In this document: piece by piece, positions 35,009-44,268 of the stretch | Numbering within the stretch: position 1 is the stretch's first letter | Layout: every line of letters starts with the position of its first letter | DNA from: Cohnella sp. SGD-V74 | GTDB taxonomy: Bacteria > Bacillota > Bacilli > Paenibacillales > Paenibacillaceae | Reading direction: 5' to 3' | Assembly (NCBI RefSeq): GCF_003001675.1 | Contig: NZ_PVYW01000008.1 | Coordinates: 1 to 64,000 of the forward strand | Length of the DNA: 64,000 nt | Translations under genes and position numbers: made by a program | Notes under the pieces: model-generated | Told to the model about the DNA's origin: nothing | What the model saw: the letters and a program-made list of their open reading frames with translations, nothing else | Databases searched by the model: none

Positions 35009-35719
35009 ATGCGCCGAACTATGGTTGCGGCCCATACGGGCTGCGGAATTCATCCCGACAATACGATCGCTTCGTTCCTTGAAGGAATGGAACTGGGCGC
35101 GGACATCGTCGAAGTGGACGTGCGCGCGACCCGTGAGGGGCGCGCCGTCCTGCTCCATGACGATTCGCCGTATTTGCGTACCCACGACTATGAACGATTG
35201 AATGAAATGGCCGTCCGGCAGAGGCTCGATCCGATTTACGCCGAGCATGAAATAGCCACCCTGGAGCAAGTGCTGAGACTGTCGGCGCCGCACGGCACGA
35301 AGCTGAACCTGGATTTGAAATCGCTCGACAGCATCGAGCCGGCCGTCAGGCTCGTTCGGGAGTTCGAAGCGCAGAGTCGCGCGTTCATTACGGGCTGCTC
35401 GGATCGCATGACGGAGCTGTATCCGGACATTCAAGTGATGCGGAACACGCCGAATGCGCTGACGATGGAGCAGATGGAGCGTTACGGCGATTTCGCGGAG
35501 TTCGTATGCGCGGATGCGCTTCGCGCCGGATATGCGGGACTGAACATGAACGGCTTCACTTGCCTGCCGCCGATCGTGAAGCGGGCGCACGAGGCGGGAC
35601 TGAAGGTATGGGTGTATACGATCAACGAGCGGCCGTTGATGGAATGGTTCCTGGGCATGGGCGTGGACGCTATTACGACGAGGAAGCCGAAGCTGCTGCA
35701 GGAGCTCGTCGTCGGCTGA
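35009..35719 (+). CDS. Glycerophosphodiester phosphodiesterase family protein
   Basis: 236 aa. TIM-barrel GDPD fold: N-terminal AAHTGCGIHPDNTIASF, EVDVRATREG with the metal Glu/Asp, LLHDDS with the second catalytic His, LNLDLKS, and C-terminal VWVYTINERPL plus DAITTRKP. The family hydrolyses glycerophosphodiesters to glycerol-3-phosphate and an alcohol. The usual His-Arg pair (AHRG) reads His-Thr here, and the later Glu of the LxIEIK strand is Asp, so activity may differ. Followed by a LacI-type regulator after 17 bp. Confidence 0.87.
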   Translation: MRRTMVAAHTGCGIHPDNTIASFLEGMELGADIVEVDVRATREGRAVLLHDDSPYLRTHDYERLNEMAVRQRLDPIYAEHEIATLEQVLRLSAPHGTKLNLDLKSLDSIEPAVRLVREFEAQSRAFITGCSDRMTELYPDIQVMRNTPNALTMEQMERYGDFAEFVCADALRAGYAGLNMNGFTCLPPIVKRAHEAGLKVWVYTINERPLMEWFLGMGVDAITTRKPKLLQELVVG

Positions 35720-35736
35720 GAAATGAGGGGTATGAG

Positions 35737-36771
35737 TTGCAGGTTAAAATCAAAGACGTGGCCAAAAAGGCGGGCGTGTCCGTGACGACCGTATCCAGGG
35801 TCCTCAACGGGGAGAAATACGTCAAAGACGATCTCAAAGCCAAAGTGAACCGGGTCATCGAAGAGCTGGGATACGCTCCGAGTCAAATCGCCCGCAGTTT
35901 GGTACGCAAAAAAACGAACCTCATTGGCGTCATCGTGCCAGATCTAACGTCCAGCTTCTATTCTACGATTCTGAGCAGCATCGAGGAGCGGGCGAGCGCC
36001 AACGATTACAATCTGCTCGTCTGCAACATCAGCGAGGATATCGACAAAGAGTACAAGTACTTAAACGTGTTCCAGGAAATGCGGGTCGAAGGCATCATTA
36101 TCATGCATGAGAAAATCAACGAGCAAATTCGCGCTTTCATTCATAAAATCAACACGCCCGTTGTATTTTCCAGCGTTAAGCCGATGGACCAGAAGTTTAT
36201 TTCGGTCATCGTCGACGACTACGCCGCCGCTTACGAGGCGACCCGTTATTTGATCGAGCAGGGGCATGAGACGATCGGATTTATCGGCGGGGACATGCGT
36301 GACGTGACGTCTGGCCAGAACCGGTACAGCGGCTATCGCAACGCGATGTCGGATTTTAACAAGAAGCTCGTGTTCGAGCATATCCGATTCGGCGATTACA
36401 AGGTACAGAGCGGTTACGATCAGATGAAGGAAATGCTGAGCGCCGGCAATCCGCCTTCCGCGGTATTCGCGGTCAGCGACGACATGGCCGTCGGCGCCAT
36501 GAACTGCATCCGGGATCACAACTTGCGAGTGCCGGAAGACATTGCGGTCATCGGCTTCGACGGAAGCCAACTGACCGAGCTTGTGCGCCCCACGCTGACT
36601 TCGATGGAGCAGCCGATCCACCAGATGGGTAGGGTGACGATGGACGTGCTGCTGAAGCTGATCTCTGGCGAGACGCTTCCGGACGGCGACGTCGTGCTGG
36701 AGCATCGCTTGGTCGTCCGGGAGAGTTCGCGAAGTCGGGCCGAACGGACGGAAGATCTGCACATGGAATAG
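35737..36771 (+). CDS. LacI-family transcriptional regulator
   Basis: 344 aa. N-terminal HTH with VAKKAGVSVTTVSRVLNG and hinge helix SQIARSLVRKKTN, then a periplasmic-binding-like effector domain (IGVIVPDLTSSFYSTIL, GFIGGDMRDVTSGQNRYSGY, AVFAVSDDMAVGAMN, VIGFDGSQLTELVRPTLTSM). The TTG at 35737 is chosen: GAGGGG lies 6 bp upstream and the HTH then starts at the normal place. The ORF extension back to 35506 only overlaps the GDPD gene. It probably controls the GDPD gene and the metallophosphoesterase downstream, in response to a sugar. Confidence 0.92.
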   Translation: MQVKIKDVAKKAGVSVTTVSRVLNGEKYVKDDLKAKVNRVIEELGYAPSQIARSLVRKKTNLIGVIVPDLTSSFYSTILSSIEERASANDYNLLVCNISEDIDKEYKYLNVFQEMRVEGIIIMHEKINEQIRAFIHKINTPVVFSSVKPMDQKFISVIVDDYAAAYEATRYLIEQGHETIGFIGGDMRDVTSGQNRYSGYRNAMSDFNKKLVFEHIRFGDYKVQSGYDQMKEMLSAGNPPSAVFAVSDDMAVGAMNCIRDHNLRVPEDIAVIGFDGSQLTELVRPTLTSMEQPIHQMGRVTMDVLLKLISGETLPDGDVVLEHRLVVRESSRSRAERTEDLHME

Positions 36772-36995
36772 GAATTGCAAGCCAACCCAAAATCAACCTC
36801 GGGGAACTGAACATGGACAGCATCGCCGAGGCAGAACGATGTCGGTCAGCCAGTACGGAGGCAATACGGGTACGCCGGACGGACCGGTTCTGGAGAGGTG
36901 CGTTGCGGAGAAGATCGGCTATACGACGGACAGTTGGGAAGTCGCACTCTGAAAGGGCGGGCGGCGAGAGGGGTTCCAGACGAGGAGGATAATGC

Positions 36996-37949
36996 ATGAG
37001 CTTCGATTTAAAATTCAACGAGGACGGCACGTTTAAGATTGTGCAGTTTACGGATATGCATTTCGGGGACGACAAGGAGGAGGCTCGCGTCAAGGACGGC
37101 AAGACGACTGCACTCGTTGAGCGGATCATTGCGGCGGAGAAACCGGATTTGATCGTGCTGACGGGGGATATGATCTGGAGTCACGGCGTTCCAGATCCGA
37201 AGGCGGGCTTCCGGCGGGCGATCGCTCCGATCGTCGCTTCCGGCCTGCCTTGGGCCGCGGTGTTCGGAAATCACGACGCCGAAGCGGGCGTGACGCGGGA
37301 AGAACTGCTGGACATCCAGCAGCAATATGGGACATGCCTTTCCGTTGCCGGTCCTGCCGACATCCATGGGACCGGCAATTATGTATTAACGGTGCGCGGA
37401 AGCGGATCTGCTGAGGGTCCCGAGGGGGAAGGCGCGGCGCTGTACTTCTTCGATTCTGGCATTAACGCTCCGGAGCCGATCGGCGGATACGCTTGGATTC
37501 ACCCCGATCAGGTGAATTGGTATACGCAGCAGGCCCAGCAGTTGGCGAAGCGCACGGGAACGGTGGCGGGAGTAGGAAAAGGTGCAGGAGCAGGTTCTCC
37601 GCTTCCCGCACTCGCGTTTTTCCATATTCCGGTGCCGGAATACGACGAGGTATGGAACGCAGGGCTGGCGACGGGCACGAAGGAAGAGAAGGTCGAGTGT
37701 CCGAAGATCAACACCGGGTTGTTCGGCGCGATGGTTCATATGGGCGACGTGATGGGCACGTTCGTCGGGCACGACCACGACAACGATTATTGCGGCACCT
37801 TGCACGGCATCCGTCTCTGTTACGGACGGGTGACGGGATACAACTGCTACGGCAAGCTCCAGCGGGGCGCGAGGGTCATTCGGCTGACGGAAGGCAAGCG
37901 GGATTTCGAGACGTGGATCGTCGAGGCGGACGGAGGAATCGTACGATAA
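36996..37949 (+). CDS. Calcineurin-like metallophosphoesterase
   Basis: 317 aa. Two-metal phosphoesterase motifs in order: TDMHFG (DxH), VLTGDMIW (GDxx), VFGNHDAEAG (GNHD), FFHIPVPEY and GTFVGHDHDNDY (GHxH). The architecture matches Icc/PhoD-like cytoplasmic phosphodiesterases. No signal peptide. Substrate unknown; a phosphodiester or sugar phosphate is likely given the GDPD and LacI genes upstream. GAGGAGG before ATG 36996. The 220-bp gap upstream (36780-36995) has no gene I can support. Confidence 0.92.
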   Translation: MSFDLKFNEDGTFKIVQFTDMHFGDDKEEARVKDGKTTALVERIIAAEKPDLIVLTGDMIWSHGVPDPKAGFRRAIAPIVASGLPWAAVFGNHDAEAGVTREELLDIQQQYGTCLSVAGPADIHGTGNYVLTVRGSGSAEGPEGEGAALYFFDSGINAPEPIGGYAWIHPDQVNWYTQQAQQLAKRTGTVAGVGKGAGAGSPLPALAFFHIPVPEYDEVWNAGLATGTKEEKVECPKINTGLFGAMVHMGDVMGTFVGHDHDNDYCGTLHGIRLCYGRVTGYNCYGKLQRGARVIRLTEGKRDFETWIVEADGGIVR

Positions 37950-38013
37950 ATTCGAGCTTGCTGAGGCATGGAGTGCGGGTGCTGCAGAGGCTGCGGGGGA
38001 TTGCGCTAACCTA

Positions 38014-38054
38014 GAGAGACTGCCCGAAAGCGACTTGCGGGCGGTCTCTTTTTC
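38014..38054 (+). terminator. Terminator after metallophosphoesterase gene
   Basis: Stem GAGACTGCCCG / CGGGCGGTCTC with one G-U pair, followed by TTTTTCT. Lies 65 bp past the stop codon. Confidence 0.85.
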
Positions 38055-38110
38055 TCATAGGAAGGGAACCTCACCTTGATCGCAAGCTGGCTCTCCGCCA
38101 ATCTTCATCA

Positions 38111-38158
38111 AAACTTCATCGAAGTTTGCTTGTATGAAGTCCGATAATTCAGTATTCT
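38111..38158 (+). promoter_or_regulatory. Candidate pgi promoter with adjacent palindrome
   Basis: TTGTAT (38130-38135) and TATTCT (38153-38158), 17 bp apart, make a plausible SigA promoter 51 bp before the pgi start. A perfect 17-bp palindrome AAACTTCATCGAAGTTT (38111-38127) abuts the -35 box and could be an operator. Assigned by eye. Confidence 0.4.
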
Positions 38159-38209
38159 ATAGCTAATGTTTCATGATCTTACGAGGTCGAGAGAGAAAGG
38201 GAGATGGCA

Positions 38210-39559
38210 ATGAGCAAAACCATTCAGTTCGACTATTCCAAAGCGTTGCAATTCGTCGGTCAACATGAGATAGACAATCTGGCGCCGGCCGTCAAGCTGG
38301 CTCACGAGCAATTACATAACGGAACGGGAGCGGGGTCCGACTATCTGGGCTGGATCAACCTGCCGTTCGATTACGACAAGGAAGAGTTCGCTCGCATCCA
38401 GAGCGCGGCGAAGAAGATCCAATCCGATTCGGACGCGCTGATCGTCATCGGCATCGGCGGCTCCTACCTCGGGGCGCGCGCTGCGATCGAGATGCTGCAG
38501 CACTCTTTCTACAATACGTTGTCGAAAGAGCAGCGCAAGACTCCGCAAATTTTCTACGCAGGCAACAACATCAGCTCCACTTACGTCACGCACCTGCTGC
38601 AAGCGCTCGAAGGCAAGAACTGGTCGATCAACGTCATCTCCAAGTCGGGCACGACGACCGAGCCGGCGATCGCTTTCCGCATTTTCCGCGAAGCGTTGGA
38701 GAATAAATACGGCAAGGAAGAAGCCCGCAAGCGCATCTACGCGACAACCGACAAAGCTCGCGGAGCGCTGAAGGTGCTGGCCACTGAGGAAGGCTACGAA
38801 TCGTTCGTTATCCCGGACGACGTCGGAGGCCGCTACTCCGTGCTGACGGCTGTCGGCTTGCTGCCGATCGCTACTGCCGGCATCGACATCGAAGCGATGA
38901 TGAAGGGCGCGCAAGACGCCGCTACCGCTTATAACAACCCGAACCTGAGCGAGAACCAGGCGTACCAATACGCGGCCGTCCGCAACGCGCTGTACCGCAA
39001 AGGCAAGACGGTCGAAATTCTCGCTAACTACGAGCCGGGACTGCACTTCGTCTCCGAATGGTGGAAGCAGCTGTACGGCGAGAGCGAAGGCAAAGACTAC
39101 AAAGGCATCTACCCGGCTTCCGTCGACTTCTCCACGGATCTGCACTCGATGGGGCAGTTTATCCAGGAGGGCAATCGGATCATCTTCGAAACGGTGCTCC
39201 AGGTCGGCGAAGTGTCCGAGCAGATCACGATCCAGAAGAGCGAAGACGACCTGGACGGCTTGAACTTCCTGGCCGGTCAGACGCTCGACTTCGTCAACAA
39301 GAAGGCGTTCCTCGGAACGCTGCTGGCGCACACGGACGGCAACGTGCCGAACCTGATCGTCAACCTGCCGGACACGAGCCCGTATACGTTCGGCTACATG
39401 GTCTACTTCTTCGAGATCGCTTGCGGCGTCAGCGGCTACCTGCTCGGCGTTAACCCGTTCGACCAACCGGGCGTCGAAGCGTACAAGAAGAACATGTTCG
39501 CGCTGCTCGGCAAGCCGGGCTTCGAAGAACAGAAGAAAGCGCTGGAAGCAAGACTGTAA
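38210..39559 (+). CDS. pgi: Glucose-6-phosphate isomerase
   Basis: 449-aa glycolytic isomerase (glucose-6-P to fructose-6-P). Motifs: [16 protein letters not shown], the SIS-domain phosphate loop [14 protein letters not shown], and [14 protein letters not shown]. Length matches the short Gram-positive Pgi form. ATG 38210 fits the GGGAG RBS better than ATG 38204. Besides glycolysis it feeds glucose-6-P and fructose-6-P to the sugar-nucleotide genes galU and manC downstream. Codon usage suggests high expression. Confidence 0.97.
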   Translation: MSKTIQFDYSKALQFVGQHEIDNLAPAVKLAHEQLHNGTGAGSDYLGWINLPFDYDKEEFARIQSAAKKIQSDSDALIVIGIGGSYLGARAAIEMLQHSFYNTLSKEQRKTPQIFYAGNNISSTYVTHLLQALEGKNWSINVISKSGTTTEPAIAFRIFREALENKYGKEEARKRIYATTDKARGALKVLATEEGYESFVIPDDVGGRYSVLTAVGLLPIATAGIDIEAMMKGAQDAATAYNNPNLSENQAYQYAAVRNALYRKGKTVEILANYEPGLHFVSEWWKQLYGESEGKDYKGIYPASVDFSTDLHSMGQFIQEGNRIIFETVLQVGEVSEQITIQKSEDDLDGLNFLAGQTLDFVNKKAFLGTLLAHTDGNVPNLIVNLPDTSPYTFGYMVYFFEIACGVSGYLLGVNPFDQPGVEAYKKNMFALLGKPGFEEQKKALEARL

Positions 39560-39575
39560 TCGAATGTAAAATAAG

Positions 39576-39602
39576 AAGAGCGCCTCCGGGCGCTCTTTTT
39601 TC
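39576..39602 (+). terminator. Terminator after pgi
   Basis: AAGAGCGCC / GGCGCTCTT stem with a 4-nt loop and a run of six T. Confidence 0.9.
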
Positions 39603-39650
39603 AAAAGCGGACAAAATGCCGTATAGAACTGCGGTTGAAGGAGCAAATCG

Positions 39651-40604
39651 ATGGAACATTCGTCTGTATTGCGGGTCGCTAGAGGAGGCGGCGTCATATG
39701 GTTGGCTGTCGCTGCGGTTCTCGTCGCTCTATGGGCCGGATCGCTGAATCCGTGGCTGACCTCGGCGGCAAGTTGGGCTGCGGTAGCGGCGGGATGGGTC
39801 ATCGTAAAAAGGATCAAAGGCACAATCCATTCGTCGGATGCTTGGGGCGCGTTGGCCGCGCTGGCGTTACTCGCCGCATTCGCATGGGCGTGCAGCGAGG
39901 CTCTCGTCCAGTTGAGGCTTAGGTTGTTTAATCCTTTCGGACCGACGTTGGAGCCGTTAATCGAGGGTCAGGGTTGGATCGTCGCCGTCGCGCTGGGGCT
40001 GCTTGTCGCGGCGATCGGCGGCGCATGGCTGCTGTCGTCTTCCATCACGGCTTCGTCGGGGCAAGCGGGGGTTCGTGTTCACGAAATTATGATCCGAGCT
40101 TTCCGACATTTGAAGCGGAGCCGGGCAGCCGGCTCGTTCGCCGCAGCCGCGGGAGGCATGACCGTCGCAGCTGCCATGATCGGCGCCCATGCGGAGACGC
40201 CTTGGCGAATCGTCGCAGGATTGGCAGCGGCCTATGCGCAGATCTATTGGTTTGCGCTGGCCGATCGCCGTAAGCCCGAGTCCGAGCATACGGCTTCGGG
40301 CAACGTGAGAGAAGCGAGAACAATTCGGAGAAGCAGAAAAGTCGTGCTTGGTTCTTTAATTGCGTTTCACGCCATTTTTGTAGCCTTCTATGCCTTGTTG
40401 TTCGGCGCGTACTACGGTTGGACTTGGAAGATTCCCGCCCTCTATATTTTAACCTGGATCGGTGGAGCCGTCTGGGCCTTGATCGCTTGGCTGTTTGCGT
40501 TATCGAGAATCGTGTACGCGATCGTCATAATTCTGCTCGGATTGGCATGCGCGCTGCTCCTGGGGATGATCGTCGGTTCGTACGATTGGGATGCGCTGGC
40601 CTGA
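39651..40604 (+). CDS. Polytopic membrane protein of unknown function
   Basis: 317 aa with about seven to eight hydrophobic helices (near residues 15-30, 36-52, 66-85, 108-128, 160-178, 188-200, 236-260, 265-310) and short loops; basic segment RRKPESEHTASGNVREAR in the middle. GGAG precedes ATG 39651. I see no catalytic motif and do not recognise the family. It lies directly before the cpsB-like phosphatase (44-bp gap, no terminator) so may be expressed with it. Confidence 0.75.
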   Translation: MEHSSVLRVARGGGVIWLAVAAVLVALWAGSLNPWLTSAASWAAVAAGWVIVKRIKGTIHSSDAWGALAALALLAAFAWACSEALVQLRLRLFNPFGPTLEPLIEGQGWIVAVALGLLVAAIGGAWLLSSSITASSGQAGVRVHEIMIRAFRHLKRSRAAGSFAAAAGGMTVAAAMIGAHAETPWRIVAGLAAAYAQIYWFALADRRKPESEHTASGNVREARTIRRSRKVVLGSLIAFHAIFVAFYALLFGAYYGWTWKIPALYILTWIGGAVWALIAWLFALSRIVYAIVIILLGLACALLLGMIVGSYDWDALA

Positions 40605-40647
40605 GTCCGATTACGGAATAACCACTTAGAGGGGAGCGAAGAGCGGA

Positions 40648-41439
40648 ATGATCGATATACATACGCATATTCTACCCGGTCTGGACGACGGGGCGTCGGA
40701 CTGGAACGATACGCTGAACATGGCTCGGGCCGCCGCCGCGGACGGCATCTCGACGATTATCGCAACGCCTCACCATGCGAACGGACGTTACGATAACCCG
40801 GCCGCGGCCATTCGGGAACACGTATCCCGAATCAACGAACGGTTGGCGGAGGCCGGCGTGCCCGTCACGATCGCGGCGGGGCAAGAGATCCGCGTGCACG
40901 ACGATCTGCTGGACGCGTGGCACAGGGGAGAGCTGCTGACGCTGGCGGGTTCCGATTACGTGCTGATCGAAATGCCATTCTCCCATATCCCCAAACATAT
41001 GGAGGAGCTGCTTCACGAGCTAAGCGTCCTGAACCTGCGGCCGATTATCGCTCATCCCGAGCGCAACGCGGAAATCGCGGGGCGGCCCGGCCGGCTCGCG
41101 GAGCTGATCGAGCTCGGCGCCTATGCGCAGATGACGACGCATTCGCTGCTGGGCGGATTCGGCAGGCAGATCCAGAGAGCCGCATGGGAACTGTGCGAGA
41201 GCGGTCTCGTTCATGTCGTGTCGTCGGACGCCCACGATACCGGGCGAAGGGGATTCTGCTTGAGCGAGGCGTACGAGGCGATTCGCGCGCGGCAGGGAGA
41301 GCCGTGGGAAGCCTACTACAAGTATAATGCGCGCTGCGTGGCGGACAACAACCCTTTCGGAAGCCGGCCGGCGGTATCGCGTTCCGGGGACAACGCGCTT
41401 AGGAGGATGATCTCCTATTTGACCGGGCGAAGGGGGTAA
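40648..41439 (+). CDS. Manganese-dependent protein-tyrosine phosphatase, PHP family (CpsB/YwqE)
   Basis: 263 aa. PHP-domain metal ligands: DIHTHILPGLDDGA at the N-terminus, IATPHH, HPERN and SSDAHD. CpsB/YwqE/EpsG enzymes dephosphorylate the tyrosine tail of capsule BY-kinases and so set polymer length and output. The matching kinase is encoded at 43366. GAGGGGAGCG RBS. The last ~20 residues are polar and variable. Confidence 0.94.
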   Translation: MIDIHTHILPGLDDGASDWNDTLNMARAAAADGISTIIATPHHANGRYDNPAAAIREHVSRINERLAEAGVPVTIAAGQEIRVHDDLLDAWHRGELLTLAGSDYVLIEMPFSHIPKHMEELLHELSVLNLRPIIAHPERNAEIAGRPGRLAELIELGAYAQMTTHSLLGGFGRQIQRAAWELCESGLVHVVSSDAHDTGRRGFCLSEAYEAIRARQGEPWEAYYKYNARCVADNNPFGSRPAVSRSGDNALRRMISYLTGRRG

Positions 41440-42115
41440 CCGGACCGAAATTAATGCTGAAGATGCAAATCCGACGGCCGAGCGACCGGGACTCGTCGAA
41501 GCGAAACGGTCGACACAGGGCGACTTAATATGAAAATATTTAATGAATAAGAAAAATAAGGATATTGTTCATCGGCAAAATGACCAAATATTTTAGATCC
41601 ATGCACAACTGAAAGCGATTGCATCTTCACGATGAAATCGGCGGTCAAAACGTTGCATCCCTTCGTAAAATGGTTTAATCTTCCTACTCTGTTTCCAATG
41701 ACGGCCCTAAGTCCCCCTTTTTGCCCCGATTCCAACCGCCTTCCCCGGCCGCCCGCCGTCCGAACAATCGACATAGGCATTCGAAATCCCTGATTATATA
41801 AGGTCGAACGGAGGCGGGATCGTCTCCGGGCCGCGGGTCTATAGTCTGTATAGGACCTCTGGAGAGTAGAGCGCTTCCATGGATTGAAACGACCGCCGTA
41901 CACGCCCGAAAACGCGAACTCCTCCGCCTGGCCGCCCCGCAAAAATGAGCAGGAATGGCTAATCGGCATCATGTCTTTAATCCCTCTTGAAATTTTATTT
42001 TCTATGTCATACTAAATTACAAGTCGCGGCAGTACCCGCTCAACGACGACTCGGACGACTACACGGGTAGAGGAGAAAAGTTCAAAACTTCTACGGCAAG
42101 CGAAGGTGATTGAAG
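41440..42115. other. 676-bp gene-free leader upstream of the exopolysaccharide genes
   Basis: No convincing gene. It is A+T-richer than its surroundings and holds a good cre site (41610-41623) and possible hairpins, such as GGAGGCGGGATCGTCTCC (41810-41830 region) and GGTCTATA/TATAGGACC (41836-41860 region). A 173-codon minus-strand ORF here has odd composition and no recognisable domain, so I do not call it. The region likely carries the promoter and a long regulated leader for the polysaccharide operon. Confidence 0.5.
41610..41623 (+). promoter_or_regulatory. Catabolite-responsive element (cre) candidate
   Basis: TGAAAGCGATTGCA matches the cre consensus TGWAANCGNTNNCA at every fixed position. 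CcpA binding here would tie the exopolysaccharide genes, which start 0.5-1 kb downstream, to carbon status. Confidence 0.5.
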
Positions 42116-42454
42116 ATGAACGTTTCGAATCCGGCGCAGAAGCAAGAGAAGCTGAAGCGGTTTTTGGACATGCTTTCGCGAGACGCTTCTCTGAGCCGCC
42201 GTCACGATTCCGCAAGCGCGTGGTCGTGGGAAGAGCTTCTATCCTACACCGGGTACGATCCCGGGGACGGAACGATCGACGTGGCCGAGCTGGTTTCTCT
42301 CGCGCTGGGAAAGCTGGGCATCGACGCCGACACGAAAGCGATGATGGAACACGTTCTGAACGGAGGAACGGTCGGGGAATTTATTAACGCTTCCTGGCCC
42401 AAACCCGACTCGACCGGCATGGACGGCTCCCACGAGGCTTGCGGCGGGGGCTGA
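42116..42454 (+). CDS. Small hypothetical protein
   Basis: 112 aa, soluble, helical. Contains an Asp-rich DPGDGTIDVAELVSLALGKLG stretch reminiscent of a degenerate EF-hand/dockerin loop, and ends in a Cys- and Gly-rich tail. AAGGTGA gives a good RBS for ATG 42116. It lies alone 175 bp before the Wzz-like gene. Not recognised; it could be a small regulator of the polysaccharide operon, but nothing in the sequence shows this. Confidence 0.6.
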   Translation: MNVSNPAQKQEKLKRFLDMLSRDASLSRRHDSASAWSWEELLSYTGYDPGDGTIDVAELVSLALGKLGIDADTKAMMEHVLNGGTVGEFINASWPKPDSTGMDGSHEACGGG

Positions 42455-42629
42455 ACGCAGCAGGGGAGTTCGCGAATCGAATATGACGGCCGGATGGGGC
42501 GGCGCTTCGTCCGGATTATTTTGGCCCAAAAGTTCTCGTTTTGAATAATAAAATTCTAATCTTATTCTAATTGAACTAATTTTCAGGCCTGGAGAGCGCG
42601 AGAACATTAAGAGCGACGGAGGAAACGAG

Positions 42630-43379
42630 ATGGAATTGAAACAATACTGGCTCATCGTCAAAAAAAGGCTGCTGCTGATCGCTCTGATCGCGACCGTCGT
42701 CTGCTTGAGCGTCGGCATCTATTCCTACTACTTCATCACGCCGCAGTATCAGGCTTCGGCCAAGCTGATCGTCAACCAGTACAAGGACAGCAGCTCGCTG
42801 CTTCCGAGCATCGACGTCGGCTCCATCAACTCCACGATCGGCCTCATCAAAACCTACAAAGAGATTATACGGACGCCGCGCATCATGAAAAGCGTCAGCA
42901 AGGATTACCCCGAGCTGAATATGTCCTACGGCGAGCTGATCGGCAAGGTCAGCGTAAGCTCGGTGAACGAAACGCAGGTCATGTCGATCTCCGTCCGCGA
43001 CCATTCTTACGAGCGGGCGGCCAAGGCGGCCAACGCGGTGGCGGTCGTCTTTCAGAAATCGGTTCCCGAGCTGATGAAGGTCGACAACGTATCCGTCCTG
43101 GATTTCGCCGATCCGAAGGAAGCGCATGGCCCGGTCGCTCCTAATCCGAAAATGAACATCGCCGTCGCCTTCCTCTTGTCGCTCATGCTCGGCGTCGGCA
43201 TTGCTTTCCTGCTGGAATATTTGGACGACACGATCAAGACGGAAGAGGACATCGAGGCGCTGTTCCAAGTACCGGTGCTGACCGCGATTCCGAGGTTCAA
43301 GGAGAAGGACGCGTCCGAGCGCGGCGGAGGGAAAGTGCAGTTGCAGACGAACGGGAGGGAAAATCATGTCTCGTTATAA
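42630..43379 (+). CDS. Wzz/YveK-type polysaccharide co-polymerase, kinase activator (CpsC/EpsA-like)
   Basis: 249 aa. N-terminal helix (about 16-38), extracellular Wzz domain (PQYQASAKLIVNQYKDSS...), and a second helix near 175-195 preceded by the Pro motif AHGPVAPNPKMNIAVA. Such proteins recruit and activate the cytoplasmic BY-kinase and set chain length. The 3' end overlaps the kinase gene by 14 bp. GGAGGAAACG before the ATG. Confidence 0.93.
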   Translation: MELKQYWLIVKKRLLLIALIATVVCLSVGIYSYYFITPQYQASAKLIVNQYKDSSSLLPSIDVGSINSTIGLIKTYKEIIRTPRIMKSVSKDYPELNMSYGELIGKVSVSSVNETQVMSISVRDHSYERAAKAANAVAVVFQKSVPELMKVDNVSVLDFADPKEAHGPVAPNPKMNIAVAFLLSLMLGVGIAFLLEYLDDTIKTEEDIEALFQVPVLTAIPRFKEKDASERGGGKVQLQTNGRENHVSL

Positions 43380-44052
43380 GTGGAGCGTCATTACCGACGC
43401 GAATCCGAAATCCCCGATTTCTGAGGGGTACCGGATGCTGAGAACCAACGTCGAGTATTCCGCGATCGACCAGACGCTGCAAGTCATCATGGTCACCTCC
43501 TCCAAGCCGGGGGAAGGCAAGAGCACGACATGCGCGAATCTGGCCGTCGCGTTCGCCCAGACGAGCAAGAAGGTGCTGCTGATCGACGCGGATCTGCGCA
43601 AGCCGTCGCAGCATCATCTGTTCGGCAAGTCGAACCGGATCGGCCTCACGACCGCCCTGTTCCGGCAGAAGGAGCTTGAAGACGTGATCCAGCAGACGAA
43701 CACCGACGATCTGGCGATCATCCCCGCCGGTCCGACGCCGCCGAATCCGTCGGAATTGCTCGCTTCCAAGCGGATGGCCGCGCTGCTGGAGACCGCGAGG
43801 GAACGGTACGACGTCGTCATTATCGACACGCCTCCGCTCATGTACGTGACGGACGCGCAGATCGCGGCCGCCCAGAGCGACGGCGTCATCCTCGTCGTCG
43901 AAGCGGGCAAGGTGAAGAAGGACGTCGCGCTCAGAGCGAAAGCGTCGCTGGACCACGTGAAGGCCAGACTGATCGGCGTCGTGCTCAATAACGTTCCGCG
44001 CAAGCACTCGGATACCTATTACTACTATTACGGCGACCGCAACGACGCCTGA
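43366..44052 (+). CDS. Bacterial tyrosine kinase of the capsule/EPS type (CpsD/EpsB-like)
   Basis: 228 aa. Walker A SSKPGEGKST (45-54), Walker A' LLIDADLRKP (71-80), Walker B VVIIDTPPL, and a C-terminal tyrosine cluster of five Tyr (218-222) for autophosphorylation. Phosphorylation state governs polymer export with the Wzz-like partner and the PHP phosphatase at 40648. The Bacillus equivalent, EpsB, is followed by the EAR RNA; here an RNA-like element follows at 44269. Confidence 0.95.
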   Translation: MSRYKWSVITDANPKSPISEGYRMLRTNVEYSAIDQTLQVIMVTSSKPGEGKSTTCANLAVAFAQTSKKVLLIDADLRKPSQHHLFGKSNRIGLTTALFRQKELEDVIQQTNTDDLAIIPAGPTPPNPSELLASKRMAALLETARERYDVVIIDTPPLMYVTDAQIAAAQSDGVILVVEAGKVKKDVALRAKASLDHVKARLIGVVLNNVPRKHSDTYYYYYGDRNDA

Positions 44053-44268
44053 TCGAAGGCGTTCGGTCCGGACCGCAAACGCGTTAGGTAATGTCTCCTG
44101 CACCTCTATCACCGGAGGCACTCGGTCATGCTGTGGGTCAGCCGACCTTAGACGTTTATCGTCAAGGGTATGACGTGAGGAAGGGTTAAATGCCCAAGCA
44201 AATTCAAGCGAAAGGGCTGCCCCTTCTTAGAGTAAGTGGGGTTAACAAGATGATCAAAGAAGCGAGAA

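Noticed and set aside
36780..36995. Possible gene remnant between the LacI regulator and the metallophosphoesterase
   Set aside because: Short peptides in several frames look faintly coding, but no frame has a start, RBS and recognisable protein. Treated as ordinary intergenic DNA.
41451..41972. 173-codon minus-strand ORF in the leader of the polysaccharide genes
   Set aside because: Biased toward Arg/Ser, no recognisable domain, weak RBS, and it covers the cre site and hairpins. Left as non-coding, though a small gene cannot be fully excluded.
42012..42215. 67-codon minus-strand ORF over the start of the small hypothetical gene
   Set aside because: Overlaps the better-supported plus-strand gene, which has a good RBS; shadow composition.
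44053..44268. Riboswitch upstream of the RNA element
   Set aside because: GACG/CGTC and GGTC/GACC short pairings exist, but I could not match a known class (c-di-GMP, cobalamin, others) and it is absent before copy B.
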